A stretch of 36,173 nt of DNA from a virus. Below, one piece after another: positions 24,201-31,892 of the stretch. The stretch's first letter is position 1. Every line of letters starts with the position of its first letter. The stretch is taken from positions 1 to 36,173 of IMG/VR virus record IMGVR_UViG_3300009788_000211; one strand, given 5' to 3'. The notes under the pieces were generated by a model that did no database searches, had not been told where the DNA came from, and saw nothing but the letters and a program-made list of their open reading frames with translations. The position numbers and the translations under genes were made by a program.

Positions 24201-25995
24201 GGTACTTGCAACAGCAGGCGCTAACACAACTGCAACTATTGGCGGTATTGTAGAATTAGGTCCAATTACTGAAATTGCCCCTGATGCTGGAATCTTTGAA
24301 CTTGATATGATTATCAAGTACGATGATGGTCCATACACTAATGCATGTCCTGATCCAAATACATCAATTGGCTGTATCTTACAAGGAGATATTCTCCAAG
24401 TACAATACAATGATCCAACTGATGCATCAGGAAGTGCAAATACTGTAACTGATTCTGCAACATTTGACTTGAGAAACGGCGTGCTACAAAGTGATAAATC
24501 CGTATACGTAATCGGCTCTGACATGATTTTGACCCTCATTGAACCAGACTTAGATTTGGACAATGACCAGGCAGAATCATATAATCTAGACTTGATTGAA
24601 TGGGATTCTGATGCTGACCAACTTACCATGGGTAAACTTGGCGGTCAACCAGGAAAATTCGATCCAGAACCATCAACATTTAGAGAAACAGGTGACTCTA
24701 CTGGAATCTTCCAGGTAGTCATCGAGATTCCTAGTGTATTAGGTGGTGATAGATTAGAAAGAGCAGAACAGATTGACCTTGAATATACTGATTGGGGTCC
24801 ATCAGGTGCTGATTATGTAGGAGATGAAGATGAAGATGTTCAATTGACCATCTTCACATCAAACTTTGGAGCAACTGTCGAGCTTGACCAAAAAGTTTAC
24901 ACCTGGACTGATAAAGTCTACATTACTATCGTCGCACCAGATCTCAATTTTGATAGCAATCTAATTGATGAAATCGGCACAACTGCTGATGACAATCTCA
25001 CTGTTTCAACAAGAACCAATGATATTGACAACTACAAGTTAGTCGAAACTGGTACTGACACAGGCATCTTTACTGGTGAGGTTATCCTAACTGGATTCCC
25101 TCACGACGCTGATGGTGATCGTTCAACAGGTGATACTAATGGATATGATACAAGCCCAATAACTTCTGGTACTGGTTCAGGTCCAACAGATGGATTTGTT
25201 GAAGCAGGTGATGATGATGGTCTTACTATCTCCTTTGAATTCTCAGATGGAGAACATGTAACAGGATCAGCATTAATCAGATGGAATATAGGCGAGGCTC
25301 AATGGCTTGAAGCAAGCTATCCAGCAAGTGGTACAGGTGTTATGAGAGTGATAGACCCAGATATGAACATAGATCCAGAAGCAGTCGACAATTTCAATGT
25401 CGATGTGTGGTCTGACTCCGATGCAGGAGGTATTGATCTTACTGTAACTGAAACTAATGAGGCAACTGGAATATTTGAGGGAACTGTGTTCTTCACAGTT
25501 AACGATCAATCTTCTGGTCACAGACTCAGAGTAGCAGAAGGTGACACTGTCACCGCAGAATATCAGGACAATACCTTACCAGATCCGTACACAACAGCAG
25601 ATGAACTTGATGTTTCTGCCACTACCCTAATTGGCACTATAGTACCACCTCTCGAGAGAGCACCAGCTGCTAACTTGAGAACCGTTGATGCATTCGGTAA
25701 CAGTCTAAATACTGTAACCGTTGATCAACAGGTACAGATCAGCGCTGATTTGAGTAATGGTCAGGATAAAAAGCAAGACTTTGCATACTTGGTACAGGTT
25801 CAAGATGGCGACGGTGTTACAGTCTCACTAGCATGGATTACAGGTTCATTAACTGAAGGTCAATTATTTAGCCCAGCATTATCATGGATTCCAACAGACA
25901 GTGGTAGCTACACAGCAACCGCATTTGTTTGGGAATCAGTAGATAATCCTACGGCATTATCACCTCCAGTTAGCACAACAATAAGTGTAAGTTAA
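21205..25995 (+). CDS. S-layer protein homologue (Nitrosopumilus type)
   Basis: A 1596-residue secreted protein. Residues 1-35 are a signal peptide (basic KRKITSL, hydrophobic core, AHA cleavage site). The mature part opens with ANLNVSANTFGGPMVVEIMVNDPNL and holds many repeated units: (V/I)TV-x-D-x-D-LN-x-D, T-x-(A/S)SGIFTGT and GDxxxVxYxDxxxASG. These Asp-rich Ig-like, calcium-binding modules match, from memory, the main surface-layer protein of ammonia-oxidising marine archaea, of similar length. Residues about 410-550 are a low-complexity Asn/Thr/Gln helical insert unlike the rest. There is no ATACC motif upstream; TTTAAATA and TTTCTTAAA boxes look host-like. Virus-encoded host envelope protein or acquired host gene. 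Confidence 0.85.
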   Translation: MNNEIKRKITSLTLMTIMLAGGMVIAAPGMDPAHAANANLNVSANTFGGPMVVEIMVNDPNLKDDTDESMPNVTIDGKDLAMAQGTDGNWYAYVADKNMAAIANNNLGLDFGVLIADPNTNLITALGSNVFDSDVVAYSVGQSTGNLENLVVKSARSLDSAGNGNGQIHLIADAWPIIQTFVFTDDSNIRVIYETTPSQTEVIIYDEDMDDFALYDTDRTSYPHNADIHLVLDDMQLNIDPTDEDVWTFNVNNGTSYYGIQGTNSITPADQDSLFYGDNGFLAIDAKQVIKFRDNNDSNLVVSGNTVTVEETLPNSGIFENTDAANAANLYTTTGLIRDDSGIIDYNDVKSSILVSYFGGSILMDKASIDGDWKSGEKLTVTVTDEDENKNTKKQDIFSVSNPNVKAIPALTIGTPITLDDKTVVNSPTGTTLVQLGLNNVILQDEVDLATQNRTSFTAWLGLNQTSTAVQQDVVDAIQIALLNEITNSGPNVVALTSQLQGANVELSANQTATNTSQSGVDQLSNLITSNTLLINTNNIAIERGFDGTILTNFFIDTFSKRLIVTATALTTSTLQINYDNTILDLQNFMGGNNTNTFLNYDLSGFGINVNAVSVTDGVDTVEISSSDTGYAKLTPAMKTSIDLLLPEATLTVLVEFASTTLEGDYPLVMDFVRYGGDNGRINDAIYRYEAEESTDASGIFTGTVEYIMLNQINLFNAATFDNLETIGDQLTIIVHEDLTEEDALELIYFDVDKQGQRTQVSDQMDAPTTSARITFDSSNYKVADTVTVTIEDSDLNTDSDIIDIYTVISTNTISHPNFAGLTPATDPSRLFDVTFNDVLWANTGCGEKGLFDSMNSIIETSKGSGIFTGTFQIPSNYCNANDTVESVTGLDIKINYVDFRDASGETIEVGDSAGIRAHTGSVSLDRTVYPVPWGVGLYSNFPLHATAAGNENLPQGDLTIHVRVNDPDFDISASGEDKIQDGTVGPVTIKVSRGGSDLVLATAGANTTATIGGIVELGPITEIAPDAGIFELDMIIKYDDGPYTNACPDPNTSIGCILQGDILQVQYNDPTDASGSANTVTDSATFDLRNGVLQSDKSVYVIGSDMILTLIEPDLDLDNDQAESYNLDLIEWDSDADQLTMGKLGGQPGKFDPEPSTFRETGDSTGIFQVVIEIPSVLGGDRLERAEQIDLEYTDWGPSGADYVGDEDEDVQLTIFTSNFGATVELDQKVYTWTDKVYITIVAPDLNFDSNLIDEIGTTADDNLTVSTRTNDIDNYKLVETGTDTGIFTGEVILTGFPHDADGDRSTGDTNGYDTSPITSGTGSGPTDGFVEAGDDDGLTISFEFSDGEHVTGSALIRWNIGEAQWLEASYPASGTGVMRVIDPDMNIDPEAVDNFNVDVWSDSDAGGIDLTVTETNEATGIFEGTVFFTVNDQSSGHRLRVAEGDTVTAEYQDNTLPDPYTTADELDVSATTLIGTIVPPLERAPAANLRTVDAFGNSLNTVTVDQQVQISADLSNGQDKKQDFAYLVQVQDGDGVTVSLAWITGSLTEGQLFSPALSWIPTDSGSYTATAFVWESVDNPTALSPPVSTTISVS

Positions 25996-26010
25996 GACAA
26001 CTAGTTCAAA

Positions 26011-26032
26011 TTTTCCCCTTTTTCTTTTTTTT
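26011..26032 (+). terminator. T-rich terminator
   Basis: A pyrimidine run of T stretches, interrupted only by C, begins 16 bases after the S-layer stop. Archaeal transcription ends at such T tracts. Confidence 0.5.
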
Positions 26033-26036
26033 AAAA

Positions 26037-26393
26037 ATGTCAAATACCTATACTACTACACGACAAAAGTATTACCAAGAAAATAAAAAATCAATTAGAG
26101 AGAAAAGAAAACAAAAATACCAAGAAAATAAAAAAGAAGAACAAAAGTCTGCAAGAAAAAGACATTCAAAAAACAAAGAGAGAAATAATTTTATTAGTTT
26201 AGTTCATTATCATGCAAATGATAAAAAACTAAACAAAAAAAGACAAGAACGAAGACCAAAGCGACAACCCAATGTCAAATGTTTAATGTGCAATAATACA
26301 TTTCATACCAAAAAAAATCCATTTACACGATTATCAAAAAATAAACCACAGTGTCCAAAATGTGGTGATAGAATAATCACATTTATTGTTTAA
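26037..26393 (+). CDS. Lys/Arg-rich protein with C-terminal zinc ribbon
   Basis: A 118-residue protein. The first 75 residues are very basic, with a repeated KxKYQENKK-like segment. CLMC (about 82-85) and CPKCG (about 106-110) form a zinc ribbon. This suits DNA or RNA binding, for example genome condensation. The ATG follows the T tract directly, so the gene may have a leaderless or internal start. No family recognised. Confidence 0.6.
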   Translation: MSNTYTTTRQKYYQENKKSIREKRKQKYQENKKEEQKSARKRHSKNKERNNFISLVHYHANDKKLNKKRQERRPKRQPNVKCLMCNNTFHTKKNPFTRLSKNKPQCPKCGDRIITFIV

Positions 26394-26397
26394 ACTT

Positions 26398-26422
26398 TTC
26401 TTAAATTCGTCATACCTTTAAT
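26398..26422 (+). promoter_or_regulatory. two-part ATACC promoter
   Basis: TTCTTAAA, six bases, ATACCTTTAAT; the ATACC begins 31 bases before GTG 26443. Confidence 0.7.
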
Positions 26423-26442
26423 TTAGAAACATAATTTTTCGT

Positions 26443-26862
26443 GTGCCTGAGAAATTAGAAAAATGTGTAGCTGATCTTAAAGCACAGGGAAAACCTGATG
26501 ATTCTGCATATCCTATTTGCATCGATAGTACAGGTGAAAAGCCCCATAAAGAAATTAAAGAAGATCACAATCAACATAATGTCCCATCCAAATTGGATAT
26601 CCAATTTGATCGTCAACGAAAAACAGAAATTGCAGAAGCCATCTTTCAAGAAAAAATAAATGCAAATAGACAAGTTCCGTTATTTAATCCTCCAATTACT
26701 AAACGTAAAGTAGAACCTGACATTCAAAAAACTACAAAAGGAATTGGTGGTCAAGAGGGGAAAATTGACAGTGATGCTAACACAAACAACATGACTACAG
26801 ATCTGTGGAAAAAAATTCTTGATTCGCAGATGAGGCGAAATGTCAAAGAACCAAGGTATTAA
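26443..26862 (+). CDS. phage-type head accessory protein
   Basis: A 139-residue protein. Its N-terminus, LEKCVADLKAQGKPDDSAYP followed by ICIDSTG, is a short motif often seen at the ends of phage structural and head-assembly proteins (C-V-x-x-(V/L)-x-x-x-G-(K)-x-x-x-SA(Y/F)-x-IC). The rest is hydrophilic and probably unfolded. It is the first gene of the head-morphogenesis group, six bases before a decoration-type gene. The precise role is unknown. Confidence 0.6.
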   Translation: MPEKLEKCVADLKAQGKPDDSAYPICIDSTGEKPHKEIKEDHNQHNVPSKLDIQFDRQRKTEIAEAIFQEKINANRQVPLFNPPITKRKVEPDIQKTTKGIGGQEGKIDSDANTNNMTTDLWKKILDSQMRRNVKEPRY

Positions 26863-26867
26863 AAAAA

Positions 26868-27449
26868 ATGACTATCCCAACATCAGGCCAAACACCAAAT
26901 CAATATCTGGGCCTTTGGGAAGGACCAATCGATCATAAAGCAAGTTCTGTAATTAATGTAATATATGAAAAAGGAAATACTTCATCTACTGGTGATGATG
27001 TAGTAATTGGCGATACAGTTTATCTGGTTAGTCCTCCTACTGATGAACTTTTACCAAGAGTAGATTGGATTCTTAATGCTCCACAAGCTTTATTATTTTA
27101 TGGAATTGCAGTTGCAGGAGATAAGGGAGGAATTTATCCTAGTAAAGGAACTGGATTTGCAGTAGGAGGAGCAGGTCAAGGCTTCGACATTCCTACATTA
27201 CTTACAACAAAGAGTGGTGATGGTCTTCGAGTTTGCACCCAAGGTAGATGTATTACAAGAATTTCAGCAGCAACTGATATTACTATTGGAGATAAATTAT
27301 CTGTAGCATCTAATATTTCGGGATTAAAACTTGCTGTGAGTACTGATACAGTTGTTGCTACTGCATTGTTTTCGTCCTCTCAAAATTTGGGTCCTCAGTC
27401 ATCATTTTATGCTCCAGTAGATATTCAACGAGAAGGAATCCTACCATAG
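26868..27449 (+). CDS. capsid decoration-type protein, paralogue 2
   Basis: A 193-residue protein of the same family as 31388-31891 and the N-terminus of 5771-7360. Shared features are QYLGLWEGPIDH, SSVINVI, LLPRV, GDGLRVCTQGRC and a PVDIQREG end. The fold is likely a small beta-barrel, as in capsid cement proteins (DUF2190-like), though that comparison is by pattern only. No signal peptide. Co-expressed with the previous gene. Probably studs the capsid or binds its exterior. Confidence 0.7.
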   Translation: MTIPTSGQTPNQYLGLWEGPIDHKASSVINVIYEKGNTSSTGDDVVIGDTVYLVSPPTDELLPRVDWILNAPQALLFYGIAVAGDKGGIYPSKGTGFAVGGAGQGFDIPTLLTTKSGDGLRVCTQGRCITRISAATDITIGDKLSVASNISGLKLAVSTDTVVATALFSSSQNLGPQSSFYAPVDIQREGILP

Positions 27450-27456
27450 ATTCAAA

Positions 27457-27467
27457 ATACCCTTAAC
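27457..27467 (+). promoter_or_regulatory. ATACC virion-type promoter
   Basis: ATACCCTTAAC begins 31 bases before GTG 27488. Confidence 0.6.
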
Positions 27468-27487
27468 TATCTAAACGACTTTTTTTT

Positions 27488-29593
27488 GTGTCCGAATCTA
27501 GATCTACTCTATGCGGAAACTGTAAACACTTTGTTGTTGGAGGTTTGTGCGAACTAGTCAAAGGACAGATTAAAGCTAAAGACACATGTGATTTGCATGA
27601 ATATGGACAACCACAATCAATGGATACTGAAGTTGATCCAACACACAACAAGTTACAAGTAAATTACAAACCAGGATTCATGGTAGAGACTACCACTGGA
27701 GATGTTGCACAAAAAGCACTACAGATGGAGCATGAAATGTTAGCTCGCGGAATTCCTGAAGAAGAAGTTCATAGAGCAGTAATTGCATACTTTTCAGAAC
27801 GAGAACCACCATATGCAATGCCGTGGCCTGGACCAGTTACTGGAGTTGATTCAGCAGGAACAATCAACAATGTAATAGTTCCTGACACTGGAGAACCTAC
27901 AACATACTTTCAAGGACTGCCAAAAGATGTACAGCCATATCCAACATCAAATGTATCGCCATATGGAATTGGTTCATCAACCCCACCATACCAATCATTT
28001 TTTAGCCCAGATCCTAACAGTGTTGGTTCATTATCAAATGTGTATGATGTGCTAAACCCACCGTACCCTTACGAATCTACAAACTGGTTGGGAACTGCAT
28101 CTAAAATAAATTCTGAACCATCAATGCATGGAGAGCATGGATTCAATGTAGCAAAAGCAATTCCTGAATGGCGTTATCCTGTAGAAGATTCCCAAGTGTA
28201 TCCACCAAAAATTCCTGATATTATACTTCCACCAAGCGGTACAAACAGACTAGCAGAAACATATGATTCAGAATTAGCAGCAGGTATTGAAATTGAATTA
28301 GAACATACTAGTAATAGAAATCTTGCAAGACAAATTGCACAAGATCATCTCAAAGAAGATCCAAAATATTATACAAAATTATTAACTCATGTAGAGCCTC
28401 AGAAAAAACATCTTCTTAAAAAAACAGCAGAGGCAAAAAAAGAAGAAAAAGAAGAAAAAAAGAAGAAAACTTTTCGAGATTTATTATTAAAATGGGCTTT
28501 GCTTTTGGGCGGTGCAGCAGCAATTGACAAAATTCTTGATGACCATGAACCTGACACTCCACTAGAAGTATTTGCAGAATACACAGCTACACTTGATAGT
28601 GAAACATGTGAGGAATGTAGAAATGCAAATGGTAAAACATTCAACATACTAGAGGTACATAACAGACCAGTACTTCCTAGTGAAAATTTGGGATATACAA
28701 CTAGACATCCACATTGCAGATGTGATTGGAATATCAAGGAAAATTATACTCGTTCTCCTGACACACTTTCTCGTAAAGAGGAATCAGAAATTCATAGAAT
28801 TGAATCACACATTAATCATGCAGCAAAAGATGGCACTCTTCACAAAGTAAAAAAAGATGGAGACTTGTATTCCAAAACTACAAAGAAAAATCCACTAAAG
28901 GAAATTTGTGCATGTAAGAAGCTTGACTTGCCAAACATTGAATTACCTCCAATTCATTTGGAGTTACCAAAAACAAAACTATCAAGAAAAATTTTACAAG
29001 AAAGTATTGCTAATCTTCGTTCAGAATTTGATTGGTTGACTAATGATTATGTAACAAAGGCAAGAGAACTTGCAATGGATTCTGGAGGACAATTATATCT
29101 GATACGTGCAGCAGGGGAATCGATTACAGATCACAGGTCTGAGGGAGAACCATACAGACGAAAACTATCAGCAGATGAACTAAACTCTATGACTCGAACA
29201 TCAATTGGAAAAAATATGGATATTAATCATCAACCTGAACTTGAAACTGATGCAACCATATTGGATGCAGAGTTTGATAAAAAAAGAAAAGAGATACAGA
29301 TGTTAGTAATAGAGCGTGACCATCAAATCAATAATGCAATAGATGATGGAAAAATTTCAGCAGTTTCAATTAATGGTGGTATGCCACGCTCTGAAAGTAT
29401 AGAGCCATGTAATCATAATTGTAATGGTAAGAGTTGTGAATTATGTCTTGTACCAAAGGGCGTAGTACTAGGAGAGTTGGATGGAATTGCAATGACCTGG
29501 GTTGTAACTGATCCTAAAGGATTATACTGGAATGGACACTTTGTGTCATCAGCAGAACCTGGAATTAAAACAACAAAAATTGAAATTCTCTAG
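27488..29593 (+). CDS. MuF-like head protein fused to a prohead protease domain
   Basis: A 701-residue protein. The N-terminus has a CGNCKHF...C...C motif (about 9-36). The middle is Pro-rich, followed by a Lys/Glu helix (about 305-330). About 355-418 is a MuF-type domain: YTATLDSETCEECRNANGKTF, split here, then HPHCRCDW. About 500-701 resembles the XkdF/HK97-type maturation protease: RKLSADELN, INHQPE with candidate catalytic His581, and AVSINGG with candidate Ser627, plus a C-x-x-C patch near 640-655. MuF proteins help assemble heads and the protease trims capsid and scaffold. A covalent fusion of both is unusual. Position before the scaffold-like and capsid genes agrees. Confidence 0.7.
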   Translation: MSESRSTLCGNCKHFVVGGLCELVKGQIKAKDTCDLHEYGQPQSMDTEVDPTHNKLQVNYKPGFMVETTTGDVAQKALQMEHEMLARGIPEEEVHRAVIAYFSEREPPYAMPWPGPVTGVDSAGTINNVIVPDTGEPTTYFQGLPKDVQPYPTSNVSPYGIGSSTPPYQSFFSPDPNSVGSLSNVYDVLNPPYPYESTNWLGTASKINSEPSMHGEHGFNVAKAIPEWRYPVEDSQVYPPKIPDIILPPSGTNRLAETYDSELAAGIEIELEHTSNRNLARQIAQDHLKEDPKYYTKLLTHVEPQKKHLLKKTAEAKKEEKEEKKKKTFRDLLLKWALLLGGAAAIDKILDDHEPDTPLEVFAEYTATLDSETCEECRNANGKTFNILEVHNRPVLPSENLGYTTRHPHCRCDWNIKENYTRSPDTLSRKEESEIHRIESHINHAAKDGTLHKVKKDGDLYSKTTKKNPLKEICACKKLDLPNIELPPIHLELPKTKLSRKILQESIANLRSEFDWLTNDYVTKARELAMDSGGQLYLIRAAGESITDHRSEGEPYRRKLSADELNSMTRTSIGKNMDINHQPELETDATILDAEFDKKRKEIQMLVIERDHQINNAIDDGKISAVSINGGMPRSESIEPCNHNCNGKSCELCLVPKGVVLGELDGIAMTWVVTDPKGLYWNGHFVSSAEPGIKTTKIEIL

Positions 29594-29886
29594 TGAGTAA
29601 AAGTAGAATCTGCATGTAGTGTACCAAATTCTAACTGTGCATCAAAAGTTTTTCCAAGATAATTAGCAAAGTCACTTGCTGGAACTGTCCATTTTACAGT
29701 ATCACCAGTTGTAGGTTTTGTAACGTATTCGTCAGCTATATGTGTACCAGTTCCTTTTATCCAAATTACTAATCTTGCTTTTCCCTCTGGTCCTGGATAC
29801 CATCCATTAATTGTTGCAGTAACAATTACATCCTCATTACTTGTGTATGCTGTTTTATCTGTACTAATGTGAAATGGAGAACTCAT
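29590..29886 (-). CDS. Ig-like virion surface domain
   Basis: A 98-residue beta-sandwich: KTAYTSNEDVIVTATINGW, ARLVIWIKG and DTVKWTVPAS match the strands of small Ig-like domains common in archaeal surface proteins. No signal peptide. Its stop overlaps that of the MuF-protease gene. ATG 29886 is 34 bases from a reverse ATACC motif, so it is part of the virion set. Likely a capsid ornament or fibre base. Confidence 0.6.
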   Translation of the reverse strand: MSSPFHISTDKTAYTSNEDVIVTATINGWYPGPEGKARLVIWIKGTGTHIADEYVTKPTTGDTVKWTVPASDFANYLGKTFDAQLEFGTLHADSTFTH

Positions 29887-29910
29887 AATTTTACAATTAT
29901 TTTTATTTGA

Positions 29911-29920
29911 TTAAAGGTAT
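29911..29920 (-). promoter_or_regulatory. ATACC virion-type promoter, reverse strand
   Basis: Reads ATACCTTTAA on the minus strand, 34 bases before ATG 29886, leaving a leader of about three bases. Confidence 0.55.
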
Positions 29921-29980
29921 TTTGTAAAAAAATAAATTTGTAATTAATTTTTTAATTGTAAAATAATTCTTGTTGAATCT

Positions 29981-30005
29981 TTCTTAAAATGGTTATACCT
30001 TTAAA
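29981..30005 (+). promoter_or_regulatory. two-part ATACC promoter
   Basis: TTCTTAAA, six bases, ATACCTTTAAA; the ATACC begins 32 bases before TTG 30027. Confidence 0.7.
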
Positions 30006-30017
30006 CAGAATACACAT

Positions 30018-30029
30018 CAATAATTATTG
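30018..30029. promoter_or_regulatory. CAATAATTATTG operator, copy 5
   Basis: Perfect palindrome whose last three bases are the TTG start codon of the scaffold-like gene. At the transcription start it would be placed to block, unlike the copies near -45. Confidence 0.55.
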
Positions 30030-31112
30030 CGACTAATAAAAAAATTACAAGAATGTGCAACAATGGGACAAGCAGATCCAATCCTTACAAGACTTGGAGC
30101 AGGTCCTGCTGTTAAAAAATTAGTAGAGACAGCACTTGTATTATCAAACTCACAAGATCCTCAACAAAGAAATCATGCTTACTCATTTATGGAATCAGCA
30201 ATTAGAGAATTAGAAGATGCAGAAAACAGAGGAGCAGATTCTGGTCTTGGACCTGCTGTAGATGATGGTATTAATGCACCTAAACTATCTGAAGAAGAAG
30301 ATGCAGGCAAACATGATGCTGTATCCAAAGTTTTTGGTGAAGAAGAAAAAGATGACAAAGATGATGATGAGCATAAAATACATGAAGAAGTTTTAGATAA
30401 TCATAATAACGGACCAAGAGAAGATGGTTCTGAGCAATCCACTGAAAATGTTGCACCATATGCTGGTGAAGGGGTTGATACTACCAATGGTGAGAAACCA
30501 ATGCAGGATATGGATGATACAGTAAACCAATGGAGTGAGACTAATGGAATGATTGTGCCTGGATTAGTGCCAGATGCTCAACAGCAAATGGGTGGAATGC
30601 CACCTGGAATGCCACCTGGAATGGGAGCACCACCAGGATTAGATCCAAACATTGCACAAGAAATGGGAGCCCAAATGCCTCCAATGCCACAATTAAATGA
30701 TAATCAAATGATGCGTCAAATGCAATATACAATAAAACATGAAATAAGTAATTACCATAATAAAATAACTAGACCTATGAATGAACGTCTTAATGCAACT
30801 ATAAAAATGCAAAGAGAAACTATCAAAGAACAAAGAAAAGCAATCAAAGCACTCTCAATAGAAGTACGAGAAACTAAAACAAGCAGTGGAAGTATGAGAC
30901 TTGATTTGGATTCAATGAAACAAAATGCTACTGCATCATTTAGAGAAACTGTAGAACAACTCCCAGGATTTACATCTCCTGCTGAAATTCAATCAGTAAC
31001 TGGAGTACAACCACTTCCAAACTATCAGAGAAACAAAGTTGCAATTGCACGTTCTGAAATAGAACAAATGGATAAAATGCTAAACACTCAAAAGAATCCA
31101 ATGTATAGATAG
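30027..31112 (+). CDS. scaffold-like protein
   Basis: A 361-residue protein. The N-terminal 75 residues are helical, about 85-160 is very acidic (EEDAG, GEEEKDDKDDDE), about 185-225 is a Met/Pro/Gly-rich linker with PPGMPPGM repeats, and about 230-300 is a basic coiled coil. Acidic, flexible, coiled-coil proteins encoded between the protease and capsid genes are usually scaffolds. The N-terminal part could stay bound to the head. TTG 30027 fits the promoter spacing; ATG 30063 is an alternative. Confidence 0.6.
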   Translation: MRLIKKLQECATMGQADPILTRLGAGPAVKKLVETALVLSNSQDPQQRNHAYSFMESAIRELEDAENRGADSGLGPAVDDGINAPKLSEEEDAGKHDAVSKVFGEEEKDDKDDDEHKIHEEVLDNHNNGPREDGSEQSTENVAPYAGEGVDTTNGEKPMQDMDDTVNQWSETNGMIVPGLVPDAQQQMGGMPPGMPPGMGAPPGLDPNIAQEMGAQMPPMPQLNDNQMMRQMQYTIKHEISNYHNKITRPMNERLNATIKMQRETIKEQRKAIKALSIEVRETKTSSGSMRLDLDSMKQNATASFRETVEQLPGFTSPAEIQSVTGVQPLPNYQRNKVAIARSEIEQMDKMLNTQKNPMYR

Positions 31113-31162
31113 AAACAAATTTTTTAAACAATAGTAATTTATTTTATAAAATTATATTTTTA

Positions 31163-31193
31163 TGCATTTGTAAATGCAAATTTTTTATTTTAT
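31163..31193 (+). terminator. hairpin terminator after the scaffold-like gene
   Basis: TGCATTT at 31163-31169 pairs with AAATGCA at 31172-31178, followed by a T run. The rest of the 275-base gap is A/T-rich and holds no gene except the next promoter. Confidence 0.5.
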
Positions 31194-31341
31194 GTTTGTT
31201 TTTTAATTTTTTTGTAAGAGTATTATTCTATTATTATTTATTTTCAATTTTTTTTAATGAACAAATAACTTACAAACTCTACATTAAAGTATTTTGAAAA
31301 AATAAAATTAAAAATATTTTTACAAAAATAATTTTGAATAT

Positions 31342-31366
31342 TTCTTAAATTGAAAATACCCTTAAA
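31342..31366 (+). promoter_or_regulatory. two-part ATACC promoter
   Basis: TTCTTAAA, six bases, ATACCCTTAAA; the ATACC begins 32 bases before TTG 31388. It drives the decoration and capsid genes, where high output is expected. Confidence 0.7.
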
Positions 31367-31387
31367 CAGAATAAACATTCTCTATCA

Positions 31388-31891
31388 TTGACTAATTTTT
31401 ATCTCGGACTAGCAAGAGGCCCAATAGATCACAATGCAAGTTCTGTAATTAATTCAATTGCAAATGATGCAATTGAAATGGGTTCTGTTGTAACTTTACT
31501 TACTACTATTCCATCTGCTGAATTGTTACCAAGAGTTTTAGAAGCTCCTGCTGTTCAGGGTTCAAAAGGATATGGCATTGCAGTTGGTGGAGATACAGAT
31601 GGAATTTATTCCACTACTGGTGCAGCATCTGGCACTGATTCAACAAAAGCTACTGTATCAGGAGGACAAGGTGTAGTTGTTGTTACTCAAGGAAGATGTC
31701 TTGCAAGAGTTGATGGTACAGGAGGCGGTGCTGTTAGTATAGGTTCACCATTAACTATTAGTGATACTACTACTGGTACTTTAGAATTAGCTACTTCAGG
31801 TGATGAAGTTATTGCATTAGCATTACAAGATCCTACAACTACAACTGACATTATCGCAGTTGATGTTCAAAGAGAAGGAGCACTGGCATAG
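31388..31891 (+). CDS. capsid decoration-type protein, paralogue 3
   Basis: A 167-residue protein, the shortest member of the three-copy family: FYLGLARGPIDHNASSVIN, LLPRVLEAP, GYGIAVGGDTDGIYS, VVVTQGRCLARV and a VDVQREG end. It lies one base before the major capsid gene, the usual place of a decoration (cement) protein. TTG 31388 is set by the promoter spacing. No signal peptide. Confidence 0.75.
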   Translation: MTNFYLGLARGPIDHNASSVINSIANDAIEMGSVVTLLTTIPSAELLPRVLEAPAVQGSKGYGIAVGGDTDGIYSTTGAASGTDSTKATVSGGQGVVVVTQGRCLARVDGTGGGAVSIGSPLTISDTTTGTLELATSGDEVIALALQDPTTTTDIIAVDVQREGALA

Positions 31892-31892
31892 A

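Noticed and set aside
24069-24629. 186-codon minus-strand frame in the S-layer gene
   Set aside because: A shadow of the strongly biased codons of the long plus-strand gene, with no promoter or domain.
31860-31892. Upstream start for the capsid protein
   Set aside because: It would overlap the decoration gene. ATG 31893 directly after its stop gives a normal capsid N-terminus.
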